Below, piece by piece: positions 55,023 through 63,241 of a DNA stretch of 64,000 nucleotides. Each line of letters opens with the position of its first letter. Position 1 is the first letter of the stretch. The notes under the pieces were generated by a model. It did not search any database. It saw only the letters and a program-made list of their open reading frames with translations, and was not told where the DNA came from. Made by a program: the position numbers and the translations under genes. This stretch comes from Limisphaerales bacterium (GTDB lineage: Bacteria; Verrucomicrobiota; Verrucomicrobiia; Limisphaerales; UBA1100), in assembly GCA_014382585.1 (NCBI GenBank), contig JACNJL010000028.1, positions 62,001 through 126,000 of the forward strand, given 5' to 3'.

Positions 55023-56177
55023 TCACTTCGATTCATTCCAAAGAATCCGCAGGTTATGTGTCTGACGACAGGCGACGATGATTTCGGGTTTGCCGTCACC
55101 ATTTAAGTCGCCGGCTTTGATGTCTTCCACGGCGGTTTCTTTGCCGCTTAGTTGATAAGTTTTCCATTTCGAATAACCAGCATTTTGGGGGACGTACAAT
55201 TTCAAACCCGGCACGCCGCGGGTAGTCATTCCACGCCAACCGGCCACCACTTGGTCGCCGCCCGTGCCCAGAAAATCCGCTGTGGCCAATGCGTGACCGT
55301 CCTTTAACGATTCATCCAGAACCCAGCGTTGCCACGATAAACTGGTGGTGGAAAGATACACCACCACCGTACTGCCGTGTTTCGGCTCAATAGTTGTGAT
55401 GAATCGCTTGCCTGTGACCGTGCGACCGTCCCGGACTTCCCCGGCATAATTTGAAGTGAAACGCATATATTTCCATTTATCATTGCGATCGCGACCGAAC
55501 CAATAGACCCCCTCCAAACCGGCCTGCAAAAATTCCTCACGGCCATCGCGATTCCAATCGATCGGATGAAAATTGTGACTGTCGTGCATGAAATTGGAAA
55601 CCAACGTGCGCTTCCATTCGTCGGCAGGATTTTTGGGCATACGATAGGCGTATACTTTGATGCCATCACCTTTGCCACCTTTATTGCCACGACCGTGGAG
55701 CGGCTTCACAATCAAATCAAACTTCCCCTTCCCGGCTTTCATCCAGTGCATTCGATGGGTGGTAGGCTCGTGAGGCAACCGGATGGGCGCCCAGTTCCCT
55801 AGCCGATTAGCGGTGGGGTTGAGATAAAAAATCGAGCCGGAATTTTTCTCATCGCTGGTTTCGCCAATATTCCATTGGGCGCCTACAGCCAGCTCGGCTT
55901 TACCGTCGCCATCAAGGTCGCGGGCAGTAACACACACGTGATCGCGCTGGGTGAGGTGGCCGCTCACTTGATGTTTTTTCCACGTCGGGTTTTCATACCA
56001 AACGATCTTATCCTTGTCGCACAGGATGATGTCGGTTTTTTTGTCGCCATTCATGTCGGCCAATTGCAAGCCGTAACCAATGCCAATCTTACCGTCGATT
56101 TCTTGTGTGCGGAATTTGGGTTCCGCCGCCGACCCCATCGAAACCAACACAAGCAGAATACAGGTGGATGTTTTCAT
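55023..56177 (-). CDS. Exported VCBS/FG-GAP repeat protein
   Basis: The 384-residue protein has a Sec signal (MKTSTCILLVLVSMGSAA) and calcium-binding-like repeats of an integrin-type beta-propeller: DMNGDKKTDII, DLDGDGKAELAVG, DWNRDGREEFLQ and DLNGDGKPEIIVA, spread from about residue 42 to 365. Exported proteins of this type are numerous in Verrucomicrobia and Planctomycetes and may bind polysaccharide or act in lyase-like assemblies. No catalytic residues can be named. It follows the small lipoprotein gene by 3 bases, so they are probably co-transcribed. Confidence 0.85.
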   Translation of the reverse strand: MKTSTCILLVLVSMGSAAEPKFRTQEIDGKIGIGYGLQLADMNGDKKTDIILCDKDKIVWYENPTWKKHQVSGHLTQRDHVCVTARDLDGDGKAELAVGAQWNIGETSDEKNSGSIFYLNPTANRLGNWAPIRLPHEPTTHRMHWMKAGKGKFDLIVKPLHGRGNKGGKGDGIKVYAYRMPKNPADEWKRTLVSNFMHDSHNFHPIDWNRDGREEFLQAGLEGVYWFGRDRNDKWKYMRFTSNYAGEVRDGRTVTGKRFITTIEPKHGSTVVVYLSTTSLSWQRWVLDESLKDGHALATADFLGTGGDQVVAGWRGMTTRGVPGLKLYVPQNAGYSKWKTYQLSGKETAVEDIKAGDLNGDGKPEIIVACRQTHNLRILWNESK

Positions 56178-56180
56178 AAA

Positions 56181-56408
56181 TTAATGCACCGGCCGCAGCC
56201 CGTGTCTTTTGCGGACGACATTATAGCCATAGCGATCAAGTGTTCCATCCTGATATCGAAACTTTGCATTATCCAATTCCCAGCGGGCGTGCTTCTCGCT
56301 CCAGCTCAACTCGGATTTCGCATCCAACTCATCCCGAAACGCATACTCCACCGCTTGGCATCCACCGAACAGGCACAATGTCGCCCCAAAAAGAATAATG
56401 TGTTTCAC
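56181..56408 (-). CDS. Small lipoprotein of unknown function
   Basis: The 75-residue product starts with a lipoprotein signal (KHIILFGATLCLFGGC); the cysteine in LFGGC would be lipid-modified. The mature part is charged and probably helical (AFRDELDAKSELSWSEKHARWELDNAKFRYQDGTLDRYG). I chose the GTG at 56408, since it places the signal at the N-terminus and has AGGA about 10 bases upstream; another in-frame GTG lies at 56441. The family is not recognised. It is followed after 3 bases by the VCBS-repeat gene. Confidence 0.65.
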   Translation of the reverse strand: MKHIILFGATLCLFGGCQAVEYAFRDELDAKSELSWSEKHARWELDNAKFRYQDGTLDRYGYNVVRKRHGLRPVH

Positions 56409-56450
56409 GCGCAAAGTGTCCTGTCGCAATGGAATTTTCACAATAAAAAA

Positions 56451-56474
56451 AACCGCCCGGCGAACCGGACGGTT
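56451..56474 (-). terminator. Rho-independent terminator after ppdK
   Basis: On the minus strand the stem AACCGTCCGG/CCGGGCGGTT (10 bp with one G-T wobble) and a 4-base loop are followed by a run of T. It starts about 20 bases beyond the ppdK stop. Confidence 0.9.
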
Positions 56475-56495
56475 GTTAACCTTGTTTCCGTATAC

Positions 56496-59204
56496 TCACG
56501 CCAGCGCAGCTTGGGCGGCGGCAAGTTTTGCAGTTGGAACCCGGAAAGGCGAGCAACTCACGTAATTCAGGCCGAGGGTGGCGCAGAATTTTACGCTGCT
56601 GGGCTCGCCGCCGTGTTCGCCGCAGATGCCGAGCTTGATTTTCGGGCGGGTGCTGCGGCCTTTTTTAACGGCGATTTCCATGAGCTGCCCGACGCCGGTT
56701 TGATCCACCACAGCGAAGGGGTTGTTGCCGATGATGTCCTGTTCCTGATAATTCGGCAGGAATGAACCAGAATCATCACGGCTCATGCCCATCGTGGTTT
56801 GGGTGAGGTCATTGGTGCCGAAGCTGAAGAACTCGGCGACCTCGGCGATCTCATCAGCAGTCAGTGCGCCGCGCGGCACTTCGATCATCGTGCCAACGAG
56901 GTAGTTGAGTTTCACCTTCTTTTTGGCACTCACTTCTTTGGCCACGCGATGGATGATATCAGCTTGCAACTCCAGCTCTTTGCGGAAGCCAACCAGCGGC
57001 ACCATCACCTCGGGCACAACTTTGATGCCCTTCTTTTGCACGTTGGCCGCTGCTTCAAAGATTGCTTGCGCCTGCATCTCGGCCACTTCCGGATAAGAAA
57101 TCGCCAATCGACAACCGCGATGGCCGAGCATTGGGTTGAATTCGTGGAGGTCATTCACGCGCTGTTGAATTTCGGCTGGCTTCACCTTCAATTTTTTGGC
57201 GAGATCCGCGATCTGTTTTTTGTCGTGCGGCAAAAACTCATGCAGTGGCGGATCCAATAAACGAATCGTCGCCGGCAATCCGTTGAGCGCTTTGAAGATG
57301 CCCTCGAAATCTTTGCGCTGAAACGGCAGCAACTTCTTCACCGCCTTGCGCCGGTCCGCTTCGTTGTCGGCAAGAATCATTTGGCGCACAGCATCAATGC
57401 GATCGCCCTCGAAGAACATATGCTCCGTGCGGCACAAGCCAATGCCGGTAGCACCAAAGGCCACGGCGTTTTTCACCTGTCCCGGGGTGTCCGCGTTGGT
57501 GCGCACCGCCATCTTAGCCGCTTTATCGCACCAGCCCATCAATTGAGTATAATTTTTATACGTCCGCCCGCGCTTGGCTTTGGCGTTGTTTTCGAGCAAG
57601 CCTTGAATGACTTCGCTGGGCGCAGTCTTCACTTCGCCCGCGTAAATCTCGCCCGACGTGCCGTCGATGGATATGTAATCGCCTTCCTTGAATTTCAGCT
57701 TACCCACGGTGAGCGTGCGCTTGCCGTAATCCACGATCAACTCCGCCGCGCCGCAAACGCAAACTTTGCCCATTTGGCGGGCAACCAATGCCGCGTGACT
57801 ACTCACCCCACCGCGCGCGGTGAGAATGCCGTTGGCGGCGATCATGCCACGCAGATCTTCCGGCGAAGTTTCCACGCGCACGAGCATCACCGCCTGTCCC
57901 TTTGCCGCGGCGGCCTCGGCGCGGTCGGCGTTGAAATAGATCCGTCCCGTCGCTGCGCCCGGGCCAGCGGGCAAGCCTTTGGCGATGACTTTGGTTGTCT
58001 TCAACGTGGCCGCATCAAAAATCGGCGCGAGCACTTGATCCAACTGCTCAGCCGGCACACGGTTCACGGCAGTTTTCCAGTTGATGAGTTTTTCTTTCAC
58101 CATCTCACACGCGATGCGCACGGCCGCGAGGCCGGTGCGCTTGCCGTTGCGGGTTTGGAGCATGAACACTTTGCGCTCTTCGATGGTGAACTCGAAATCC
58201 TGCATATCGCGAAAATGTTTTTCCAATCGCACGCGAATGGCTTCCAATTCCTTGTGCGCGCTCGGCATCACTTTTTTGAGCTTCGCCACAGGATCGGGCG
58301 TGCGCACGCCGGCCACCACGTCTTCGCCCTGCGCGTTCATCAGGAATTCGCCGTAGAAAACTTTTTCCCCGCTGGCGGGATCGCGCGTGAAGGCCACGCC
58401 ACTGCCGGAAGTCGCGCCGGTGTTGCCGAAGACCATTGCCTGCACATTCACCGCCGTGCCCCAAGCGGCGGGGATGCTGTATTTGCGGCGGTAAACATTG
58501 GCACGATCGTTCATCCACGAATTAAACACCGCCCCGATCGAGCCATCGAGTTGCTCCCACGGATCATTCGGGAACGCTTTGCCGGTGCGTTGCTTCACCA
58601 GTTTTTTGAAAGACGCCACCAATTCCTGCAAATGTTCCGCGGTCAGCTCCGTGTCTTCCGCGTGTGCGTTGCCGAGGTGTTTCTTTTTGATTTTCTCGAT
58701 GACCAGTTCGAAGGGCTCTTCGTCTTCGCTCGGCAGTTTCTGCACGCCCATCACCACGTCGCCATACATTTGGATGAAGCGACGATAACTGTCCCACGCG
58801 AATCGCGGGTTGTTGCTAAACTTGGCGAGCGCTTCCACTGTGTCATCGTTGAGGCCGAGGTTGAGGATGGTGTCCATCATGCCGGGCATCGACTCGCGCG
58901 CGCCGGAACGGACCGAAAGCAACAGCGGATTTTTCTTGTCGCCCAGTTTTTTGCCCATCTCTTTTTCCATGCGACGCACGCCATCTTTGATTTGGGCCTG
59001 CATCTCACCCGGATAAGATTTTTTGTGCGCGTAATAGTAAGAGCACACCTCCGTGGTGAGGGTGAATCCGGGAGGCACCGGCAGGCCGATGCGCTTCATC
59101 TCAGCGAGATTCGCGCCCTTGCCGCCGAGTAGCGCCTTCATGGTTCCGTTGCCGTCGGTTTTGCTTTTACCAAAGTGGTAAACGTACTTGTTTGCTTTAG
59201 CCAT
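56496..59204 (-). CDS. ppdK: Pyruvate, phosphate dikinase
   Basis: PPDK reversibly interconverts pyruvate, ATP and phosphate with phosphoenolpyruvate, AMP and pyrophosphate, serving gluconeogenesis or pyrophosphate-linked glycolysis. The 902-residue protein has the ATP-grasp part (about 1-340; [23 protein letters not shown]), the swivelling phosphohistidine domain with H470 in [19 protein letters not shown], and the C-terminal PEP-binding barrel ([23 protein letters not shown], and C861 in [10 protein letters not shown]). The order and length are standard. It is a single gene with its own terminator. Confidence 0.97.
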   Translation of the reverse strand: MAKANKYVYHFGKSKTDGNGTMKALLGGKGANLAEMKRIGLPVPPGFTLTTEVCSYYYAHKKSYPGEMQAQIKDGVRRMEKEMGKKLGDKKNPLLLSVRSGARESMPGMMDTILNLGLNDDTVEALAKFSNNPRFAWDSYRRFIQMYGDVVMGVQKLPSEDEEPFELVIEKIKKKHLGNAHAEDTELTAEHLQELVASFKKLVKQRTGKAFPNDPWEQLDGSIGAVFNSWMNDRANVYRRKYSIPAAWGTAVNVQAMVFGNTGATSGSGVAFTRDPASGEKVFYGEFLMNAQGEDVVAGVRTPDPVAKLKKVMPSAHKELEAIRVRLEKHFRDMQDFEFTIEERKVFMLQTRNGKRTGLAAVRIACEMVKEKLINWKTAVNRVPAEQLDQVLAPIFDAATLKTTKVIAKGLPAGPGAATGRIYFNADRAEAAAAKGQAVMLVRVETSPEDLRGMIAANGILTARGGVSSHAALVARQMGKVCVCGAAELIVDYGKRTLTVGKLKFKEGDYISIDGTSGEIYAGEVKTAPSEVIQGLLENNAKAKRGRTYKNYTQLMGWCDKAAKMAVRTNADTPGQVKNAVAFGATGIGLCRTEHMFFEGDRIDAVRQMILADNEADRRKAVKKLLPFQRKDFEGIFKALNGLPATIRLLDPPLHEFLPHDKKQIADLAKKLKVKPAEIQQRVNDLHEFNPMLGHRGCRLAISYPEVAEMQAQAIFEAAANVQKKGIKVVPEVMVPLVGFRKELELQADIIHRVAKEVSAKKKVKLNYLVGTMIEVPRGALTADEIAEVAEFFSFGTNDLTQTTMGMSRDDSGSFLPNYQEQDIIGNNPFAVVDQTGVGQLMEIAVKKGRSTRPKIKLGICGEHGGEPSSVKFCATLGLNYVSCSPFRVPTAKLAAAQAALA

Positions 59205-59436
59205 AAAATCGTTGTGTGAAATCCAGTTAGAAAACCGGAGCGCGGAAGGTAGGGGCGGGCGCGGGCCGTGTCAACGCAATTGGCGAAAAACCAGTAGAAA
59301 ACAGGCATTAAGCCTTCATCGATTCCAATTTGATGCTAATTTGCTGCAGGCAATCTCAATGGAAGATTTTGCGCGAGATAGTGAATATAAAAAACAAACT
59401 TGCCTCTTGAGCTAATAAGCCCAAACTGGACTCCTT

Positions 59437-60375
59437 TTGAAAAAGCACATTCAAATAACATTTGTTCTGTTTTTGTTGCAGACACTTGCTGTGAGTGCCA
59501 CTCAAATTACAGAATCAACAGTAACAACAACGATCAACAAAATTGATGGTTCCATTGAATTCCACGAAGTTGGCTTTAGCTCAGAATCTGGGCCGTACGA
59601 AATACACAAACAAATCGGACTTGATGAGCATACTCTCGAATGCGGTTTCTCCGAAAAATTGGGTGTTTTTTTCAAGGACTCACCAACTGAACTTCTTTTC
59701 TCAGATGAAAATGTAGAAGACGAGCTTTCAGGCTTTGATGAGATCAACCCATTTGTAGCCAACATAAACGCTGACAACGGATTTGAATTTTATGACGATT
59801 TATTTAGGAACGGGGAAGATGTCATTCTTGAATGGCTTTCAATCAACAAAACACCATCCATGGTCATCAATTTCAAGCCAACACCTGACAACATTGCCCA
59901 ACCTAAAACAGAGCAATTGGAATTATCACTATCAAATGAACAAGGTGTTTTGGATTATAAAATAAATGTTGTCACTGGCCCGGGTGCCGATGAAGGCGAC
60001 TTTCCTGAACCAATAAAACCAACTATGGTTTTATTGGTTTACAAGGAAGTCTTTAGACTATCACTTGCTTCAATCGTACACGAAAATGGACTAGCAGTTT
60101 TTGACGATGGAATCTTCACGTTAGAGAATGATTTTGGAATGCGCAAATTACGTATTGGAAACTCTAAACAACTTGGTGCTGATCCTTTACGAGAGGGTTG
60201 GAATTACAAAATGAAAGACAACCAAAACGGCCGCGATGCAACCAATATGGTCACTATTGGGCCACGCATACAACAGTCTGAGCCGGATGATGAATGCAAC
60301 TCATTTGTCATTTCCATTTGGCACGAATTATACTTCACACATCTCGGTTGGATTTCCGGAAAGGACAACAATTAA
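59437..60375 (+). CDS. AT-rich orphan exported protein
   Basis: The 312-residue product begins with a Sec signal peptide (KKHIQITFVLFLLQTLAVSA) and has an acidic, mostly beta-type mature part (for example SIEFHEVGFSSESGPYEIHK, MVINFKPTPDNIAQ). No family is recognised. The start codon is TTG at 59437; no ATG lies near the signal peptide. Base composition and codon use (many AAA, GAA, ATT and TTT) differ clearly from neighbours, which suggests transfer from an AT-rich source or relaxed selection. It is followed immediately by a small lipoprotein gene that has the same composition, so they may function together. Six cysteines or fewer and no enzyme motif are seen. Confidence 0.65.
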   Translation: MKKHIQITFVLFLLQTLAVSATQITESTVTTTINKIDGSIEFHEVGFSSESGPYEIHKQIGLDEHTLECGFSEKLGVFFKDSPTELLFSDENVEDELSGFDEINPFVANINADNGFEFYDDLFRNGEDVILEWLSINKTPSMVINFKPTPDNIAQPKTEQLELSLSNEQGVLDYKINVVTGPGADEGDFPEPIKPTMVLLVYKEVFRLSLASIVHENGLAVFDDGIFTLENDFGMRKLRIGNSKQLGADPLREGWNYKMKDNQNGRDATNMVTIGPRIQQSEPDDECNSFVISIWHELYFTHLGWISGKDNN

Positions 60376-60786
60376 ATGAAACATTCGATTCGTCTCATAT
60401 GCGCTCTGTTTGTTTTGGCTTCGACAAATGCCTGCATTCACAACCACTATTACATCGATTCTAAATCAGCTTACGCCCAAATATATGAAAATCAAATTTC
60501 CAAATGTGACAAGTCTGTCGATGCAGTTGCCAGATTCTTTACGACTAACGAAAGCACTATCCTAAATTTTGACTTGGGAGAATTTAACCGTGAAACAGCA
60601 ACCTTGGAAGAGTGTTTTTCTAAATTGAATAAAACCTCAAGGCAAACACTTGCCACTCACATTGTCAAAAACACGTTCAGCGCCATCAACACACCGCCAA
60701 TGGTTTTACGTCACATCAGAATCAGGTTAATTGATGCGGAAATAACGGCTTTGAAAGCTGAAGGCAGATTCGTCGACCACAATTAA
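60376..60786 (+). CDS. AT-rich orphan lipoprotein
   Basis: The 136-residue product has a lipoprotein-type signal (MKHSIRLICALFVLASTNAC; candidate lipidated cysteine at residue 20) followed by IHNHYY. The remainder is probably helical (SKCDKSVDAVARFFTTNES, TATLEECFSKLNKTSRQ). No family is recognised. Its ATG directly follows the stop of the preceding gene, so the two form a bicistron. It converges on the AhbA/AhbB-like gene with a one-base gap and no visible terminator. Confidence 0.65.
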   Translation: MKHSIRLICALFVLASTNACIHNHYYIDSKSAYAQIYENQISKCDKSVDAVARFFTTNESTILNFDLGEFNRETATLEECFSKLNKTSRQTLATHIVKNTFSAINTPPMVLRHIRIRLIDAEITALKAEGRFVDHN

Positions 60787-60787
60787 T

Positions 60788-61918
60788 CTAAACCTTCATC
60801 GAATCAATCGTTATCCCGTGCCCCTCGCACCATTTCCCGTAAGCCAGAGGCGAAATCTCGGAAGGTTTGATTTCGCTGCGGCCGCCCCAGAAGACGTTGG
60901 TGTAGCCTACTTCGATGCCGGCCTCGGCGAGGTGTTGGTCGATCCCGGCTTTGTGGGCGAGCACTTTTTCTTTGTCCGTGCCGTGGGCGACGCCCATAAT
61001 ATTTACGTTCTTAAACTCCGGCCCGCCTTCGCGCCAATAACCGTGGGTCATAATATAATGCCGCCCCACTTCGCGACCGGCCTCAATCTCTTTGCCCGGC
61101 GGCACGGCCCAGTGAAAGAGCGCGTTGTAGCGCGTGACTTGTTCGCCGGTGGAAAGTTTTTTGACGTGCTCCAAAAATGTTGAGAAACGGCCAACCACAC
61201 GGCGTTCATTTAAGTCTTCCGCGACTTTGAAAAATTCCTCCAACGACACACCCGCTTCCGCGGCACGCGCAACCCACAAATCCTCCACCAATTCTTCCGA
61301 CGCAAACTCACGTTTCACAGCCTCCATAATGCGCCACTCGTGGTCGGTCAAATCCACCACCGCCACATCGTTCACCCTACCCGGCTCCTCCGAACGCGCG
61401 CCCGGCTCCATATCCTTGCGCCGCACGTGACCCACTCCGAGGGCGAAAATTTTCTTGGCCGGCATAATGCGAAACGACTTCGCGCCCACCTTCGCCTTGA
61501 GCACTTCGCAATGTTTTCGCAATGAAAACCCCTGCGGCACTTTCAGCGTCGTCCAAAGTTTGTAATTGGATCCCGCCGTAGTCGCGTCCGTGGAGCGCGT
61601 CACCACATGGCCGGAAAACGGATCCTTCTGAAACATATAATCAAACGCCGCATCGAGGTCGCCCTGCTCCACCTCCCATGCCACCAGCGCGCCTTTGGCC
61701 AGATTCGTGGCCAGTAAGGTCTGCCGAATACGCCGGATGACTCCCGCCTCCAGCATCGCCCGCACGCGCTCCAGCACCACCGACTGGGCCAAACCCGTCC
61801 GCTCCGCCACCACGCCAAATGGATCGCGCTGAAATCCCTGCAACTGATCCTCGCTCACCGCAAGAATCTTCGCATTCACTTCATCAGCAATTTCAACAGG
61901 AACAACAACAGAACTCAT
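60788..61918 (-). CDS. AhbA/AhbB-like two-domain Lrp/AsnC-fold protein (siroheme decarboxylase family)
   Basis: The 376-residue protein has two Lrp/AsnC-type modules in tandem. The first (about 8-170) has a helix-turn-helix-like part (PFGVVAERTGLAQSVVLERVRAMLEAGVIRRIR) and SNYKLWTTLKVP. The second (about 190-365) has LTDHEWRIMEAVKREF, RRVVGRFSTFLEH, and YWREGGPEFKNVNIMGVAHG. These pairs of motifs resemble the AhbA and AhbB (NirD/NirL/NirG/NirH) subunits of siroheme decarboxylase, including a histidine in the second module. Such genes are often annotated only as AsnC-type regulators. It is followed upstream by hemW on the same strand, consistent with a haem-related role. The frame is open to a GTG at 61975, but the ATG at 61918 is preferred. 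Decarboxylase activity is unproven. Confidence 0.7.
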   Translation of the reverse strand: MSSVVVPVEIADEVNAKILAVSEDQLQGFQRDPFGVVAERTGLAQSVVLERVRAMLEAGVIRRIRQTLLATNLAKGALVAWEVEQGDLDAAFDYMFQKDPFSGHVVTRSTDATTAGSNYKLWTTLKVPQGFSLRKHCEVLKAKVGAKSFRIMPAKKIFALGVGHVRRKDMEPGARSEEPGRVNDVAVVDLTDHEWRIMEAVKREFASEELVEDLWVARAAEAGVSLEEFFKVAEDLNERRVVGRFSTFLEHVKKLSTGEQVTRYNALFHWAVPPGKEIEAGREVGRHYIMTHGYWREGGPEFKNVNIMGVAHGTDKEKVLAHKAGIDQHLAEAGIEVGYTNVFWGGRSEIKPSEISPLAYGKWCEGHGITIDSMKV

Positions 61919-62003
61919 CCGCGGATTCTTGGCAGCAAACACGGACGCTGGCCAACAGATTTTTTCAAGCGCCACATTTTATCAATTACCGCACGCGACT
62001 AAA

Positions 62004-62030
62004 TGTAGCCCGGGCCGGTGGTCCGGGTTA
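62004..62030. repeat. Single REP-like palindromic unit
   Basis: This unit starts gtagcccgggccggtgg, as does the left unit of the doublet at 2292-2358, and ends gtccgggttac. It is an imperfect palindrome that covers the 3' end of hemW (the stop is at 62028) and part of the gap to the AhbA/AhbB-like gene. It supports a dispersed family of REP-like elements in this genome. Confidence 0.65.
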
Positions 62031-63173
62031 CAAAAACTCCGCAGCCGCGGCATCGGCGAATCGCAATCCTTTCGGCGTAAGTCGAAAGCGTTCTTCCTCC
62101 AGCACACCGTTCCCCTGCTTCACCAAAGTTTGCATCGGTTCGGCCCATTCGTTGCGCAGATCGTAGCCGGTGGTTTTTTGAAATTCGGCGAATGACCAGC
62201 CGGCGTTCATTCGCAGGCCGAAGGCGGCGGTTTCGCCGGCACGTTGGAGGGGGGCCAATTGCTCAGTGTGATCGATGGCGCGTTCGTTGCGTTCGAGAAT
62301 CTCGCAGTAGCGTTGGGTGTTGGCGATGTTGGTGGTGCGGATGCCGCCGACGTATCCGGTGGCGCTCGGGCCAAGGCCGTGATAATCGCCACCGCGCCAG
62401 TAGTTGATATTATGCCGACAAGCTTCGCTTGGGGTTTCGAATTCATTTGCGCCGGAATGCTTTGCGAAATTGGCGACTTCGTATTGATGAAAACCGCGTT
62501 CGCCCGCGAAGTCCACGAGCGCCTCAAACATATCGCACGCCAAATCTTCGTGCACCTCAAACTCGCCCGCTTGCAGTTGCTCGTACAGCGGCGTGTCCTG
62601 TTCGTAAATGACCTCGTAGCAGGAAAGATGTTCCGGCTCCAAGTCGGCGGTTTCGCGCAGGGATGCCTTCCAAACCTCCATTGTCTGCGACGGGATGGCG
62701 AACATCAGATCCAGATTGATGCGCTCAAAACCCGCCGCGCGCAGAGCATCATAGGACTTAAAAACCATCTCGCGCGAATGCACGCGGCCAAGGCGCTCAA
62801 GTAAGCCGGCATCAAGCGATTGCACGCCCATCGAGATGCGGTTCACGCCCGCGGCGCGCAGCAGCTTGGCTTTCTCCAGCGAGAGCGTGGCGGGATTGCA
62901 TTCTACCGTCCACTCCTCCGCACCCGTAAGGCCAAGGCGATCCATCGCGGTGAGCACGGTTTCCCATTGGCGCAAATTCAAAATAGAGGGCGTGCCGCCA
63001 CCGAAGAAAATTGTGCGCGGCGGCAAATCGTCCGCCACCAATTCCAGCTCCCGCACCAGCGCGGCCACGTAGCGATTCACCGTTGCTCCATCCGGCGCGT
63101 GCGAGAAGAACGCGCAATAGCTGCACTTGCTCGCGCAAAACGGGACGTGGCAATAAAGCGATTCAACAGGCAC
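62028..63173 (-). CDS. hemW: HemW-type radical SAM haem chaperone
   Basis: The 381-residue radical SAM protein has the iron-sulfur cysteines C13, C17 and C20 in CHVPFCASKCSYCAF, the SAM-site FFGGGTPSIL near residue 78, ECNPATLS near 110 and GVNRISMGVQSLD near 130. The C-terminal HemW domain includes HNINYWRGGDYHGLGPSATGY. The pattern FCASKCSYC fits HemW; the extra cysteine of oxygen-independent coproporphyrinogen oxidase (HemN) directly after the triad (CxxxCxxCxC) is missing, as expected for the haem chaperone. It is divergent from uvrB, and the AhbA/AhbB-like gene lies downstream. Confidence 0.9.
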   Translation of the reverse strand: MPVESLYCHVPFCASKCSYCAFFSHAPDGATVNRYVAALVRELELVADDLPPRTIFFGGGTPSILNLRQWETVLTAMDRLGLTGAEEWTVECNPATLSLEKAKLLRAAGVNRISMGVQSLDAGLLERLGRVHSREMVFKSYDALRAAGFERINLDLMFAIPSQTMEVWKASLRETADLEPEHLSCYEVIYEQDTPLYEQLQAGEFEVHEDLACDMFEALVDFAGERGFHQYEVANFAKHSGANEFETPSEACRHNINYWRGGDYHGLGPSATGYVGGIRTTNIANTQRYCEILERNERAIDHTEQLAPLQRAGETAAFGLRMNAGWSFAEFQKTTGYDLRNEWAEPMQTLVKQGNGVLEEERFRLTPKGLRFADAAAAEFL

Positions 63174-63220
63174 GCGAGATATTAACGCGCCAGCAACGTC
63201 CAGTCAATTGACACACGTCC

Positions 63221-63241
63221 GCCGCACCCGTACCGTGCGGC
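63221..63241. promoter_or_regulatory. Hairpin directly before the uvrB start
   Basis: The inverted repeat gccgcac-N7-gtgcggc ends at the base before the GTG start of uvrB. A TTGACA at 63208-63213 stands 17 bases before taccgt (63231-63236), a weak -10. If that promoter is used, transcription would begin almost at the start codon. The hairpin could be an operator or be coincidental. Confidence 0.35.

Noticed and set aside
57381-59132. A 583-codon open frame on the plus strand
   Set aside because: It lies wholly antisense to ppdK, is rich in His and Arg as expected for a shadow of GC-rich coding sequence, and shows no domain.
59188-59415. A 75-codon open frame between ppdK and the AT-rich genes
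   Set aside because: It overlaps the ppdK start, has no recognisable signal or domain, and its composition is not coding-like.
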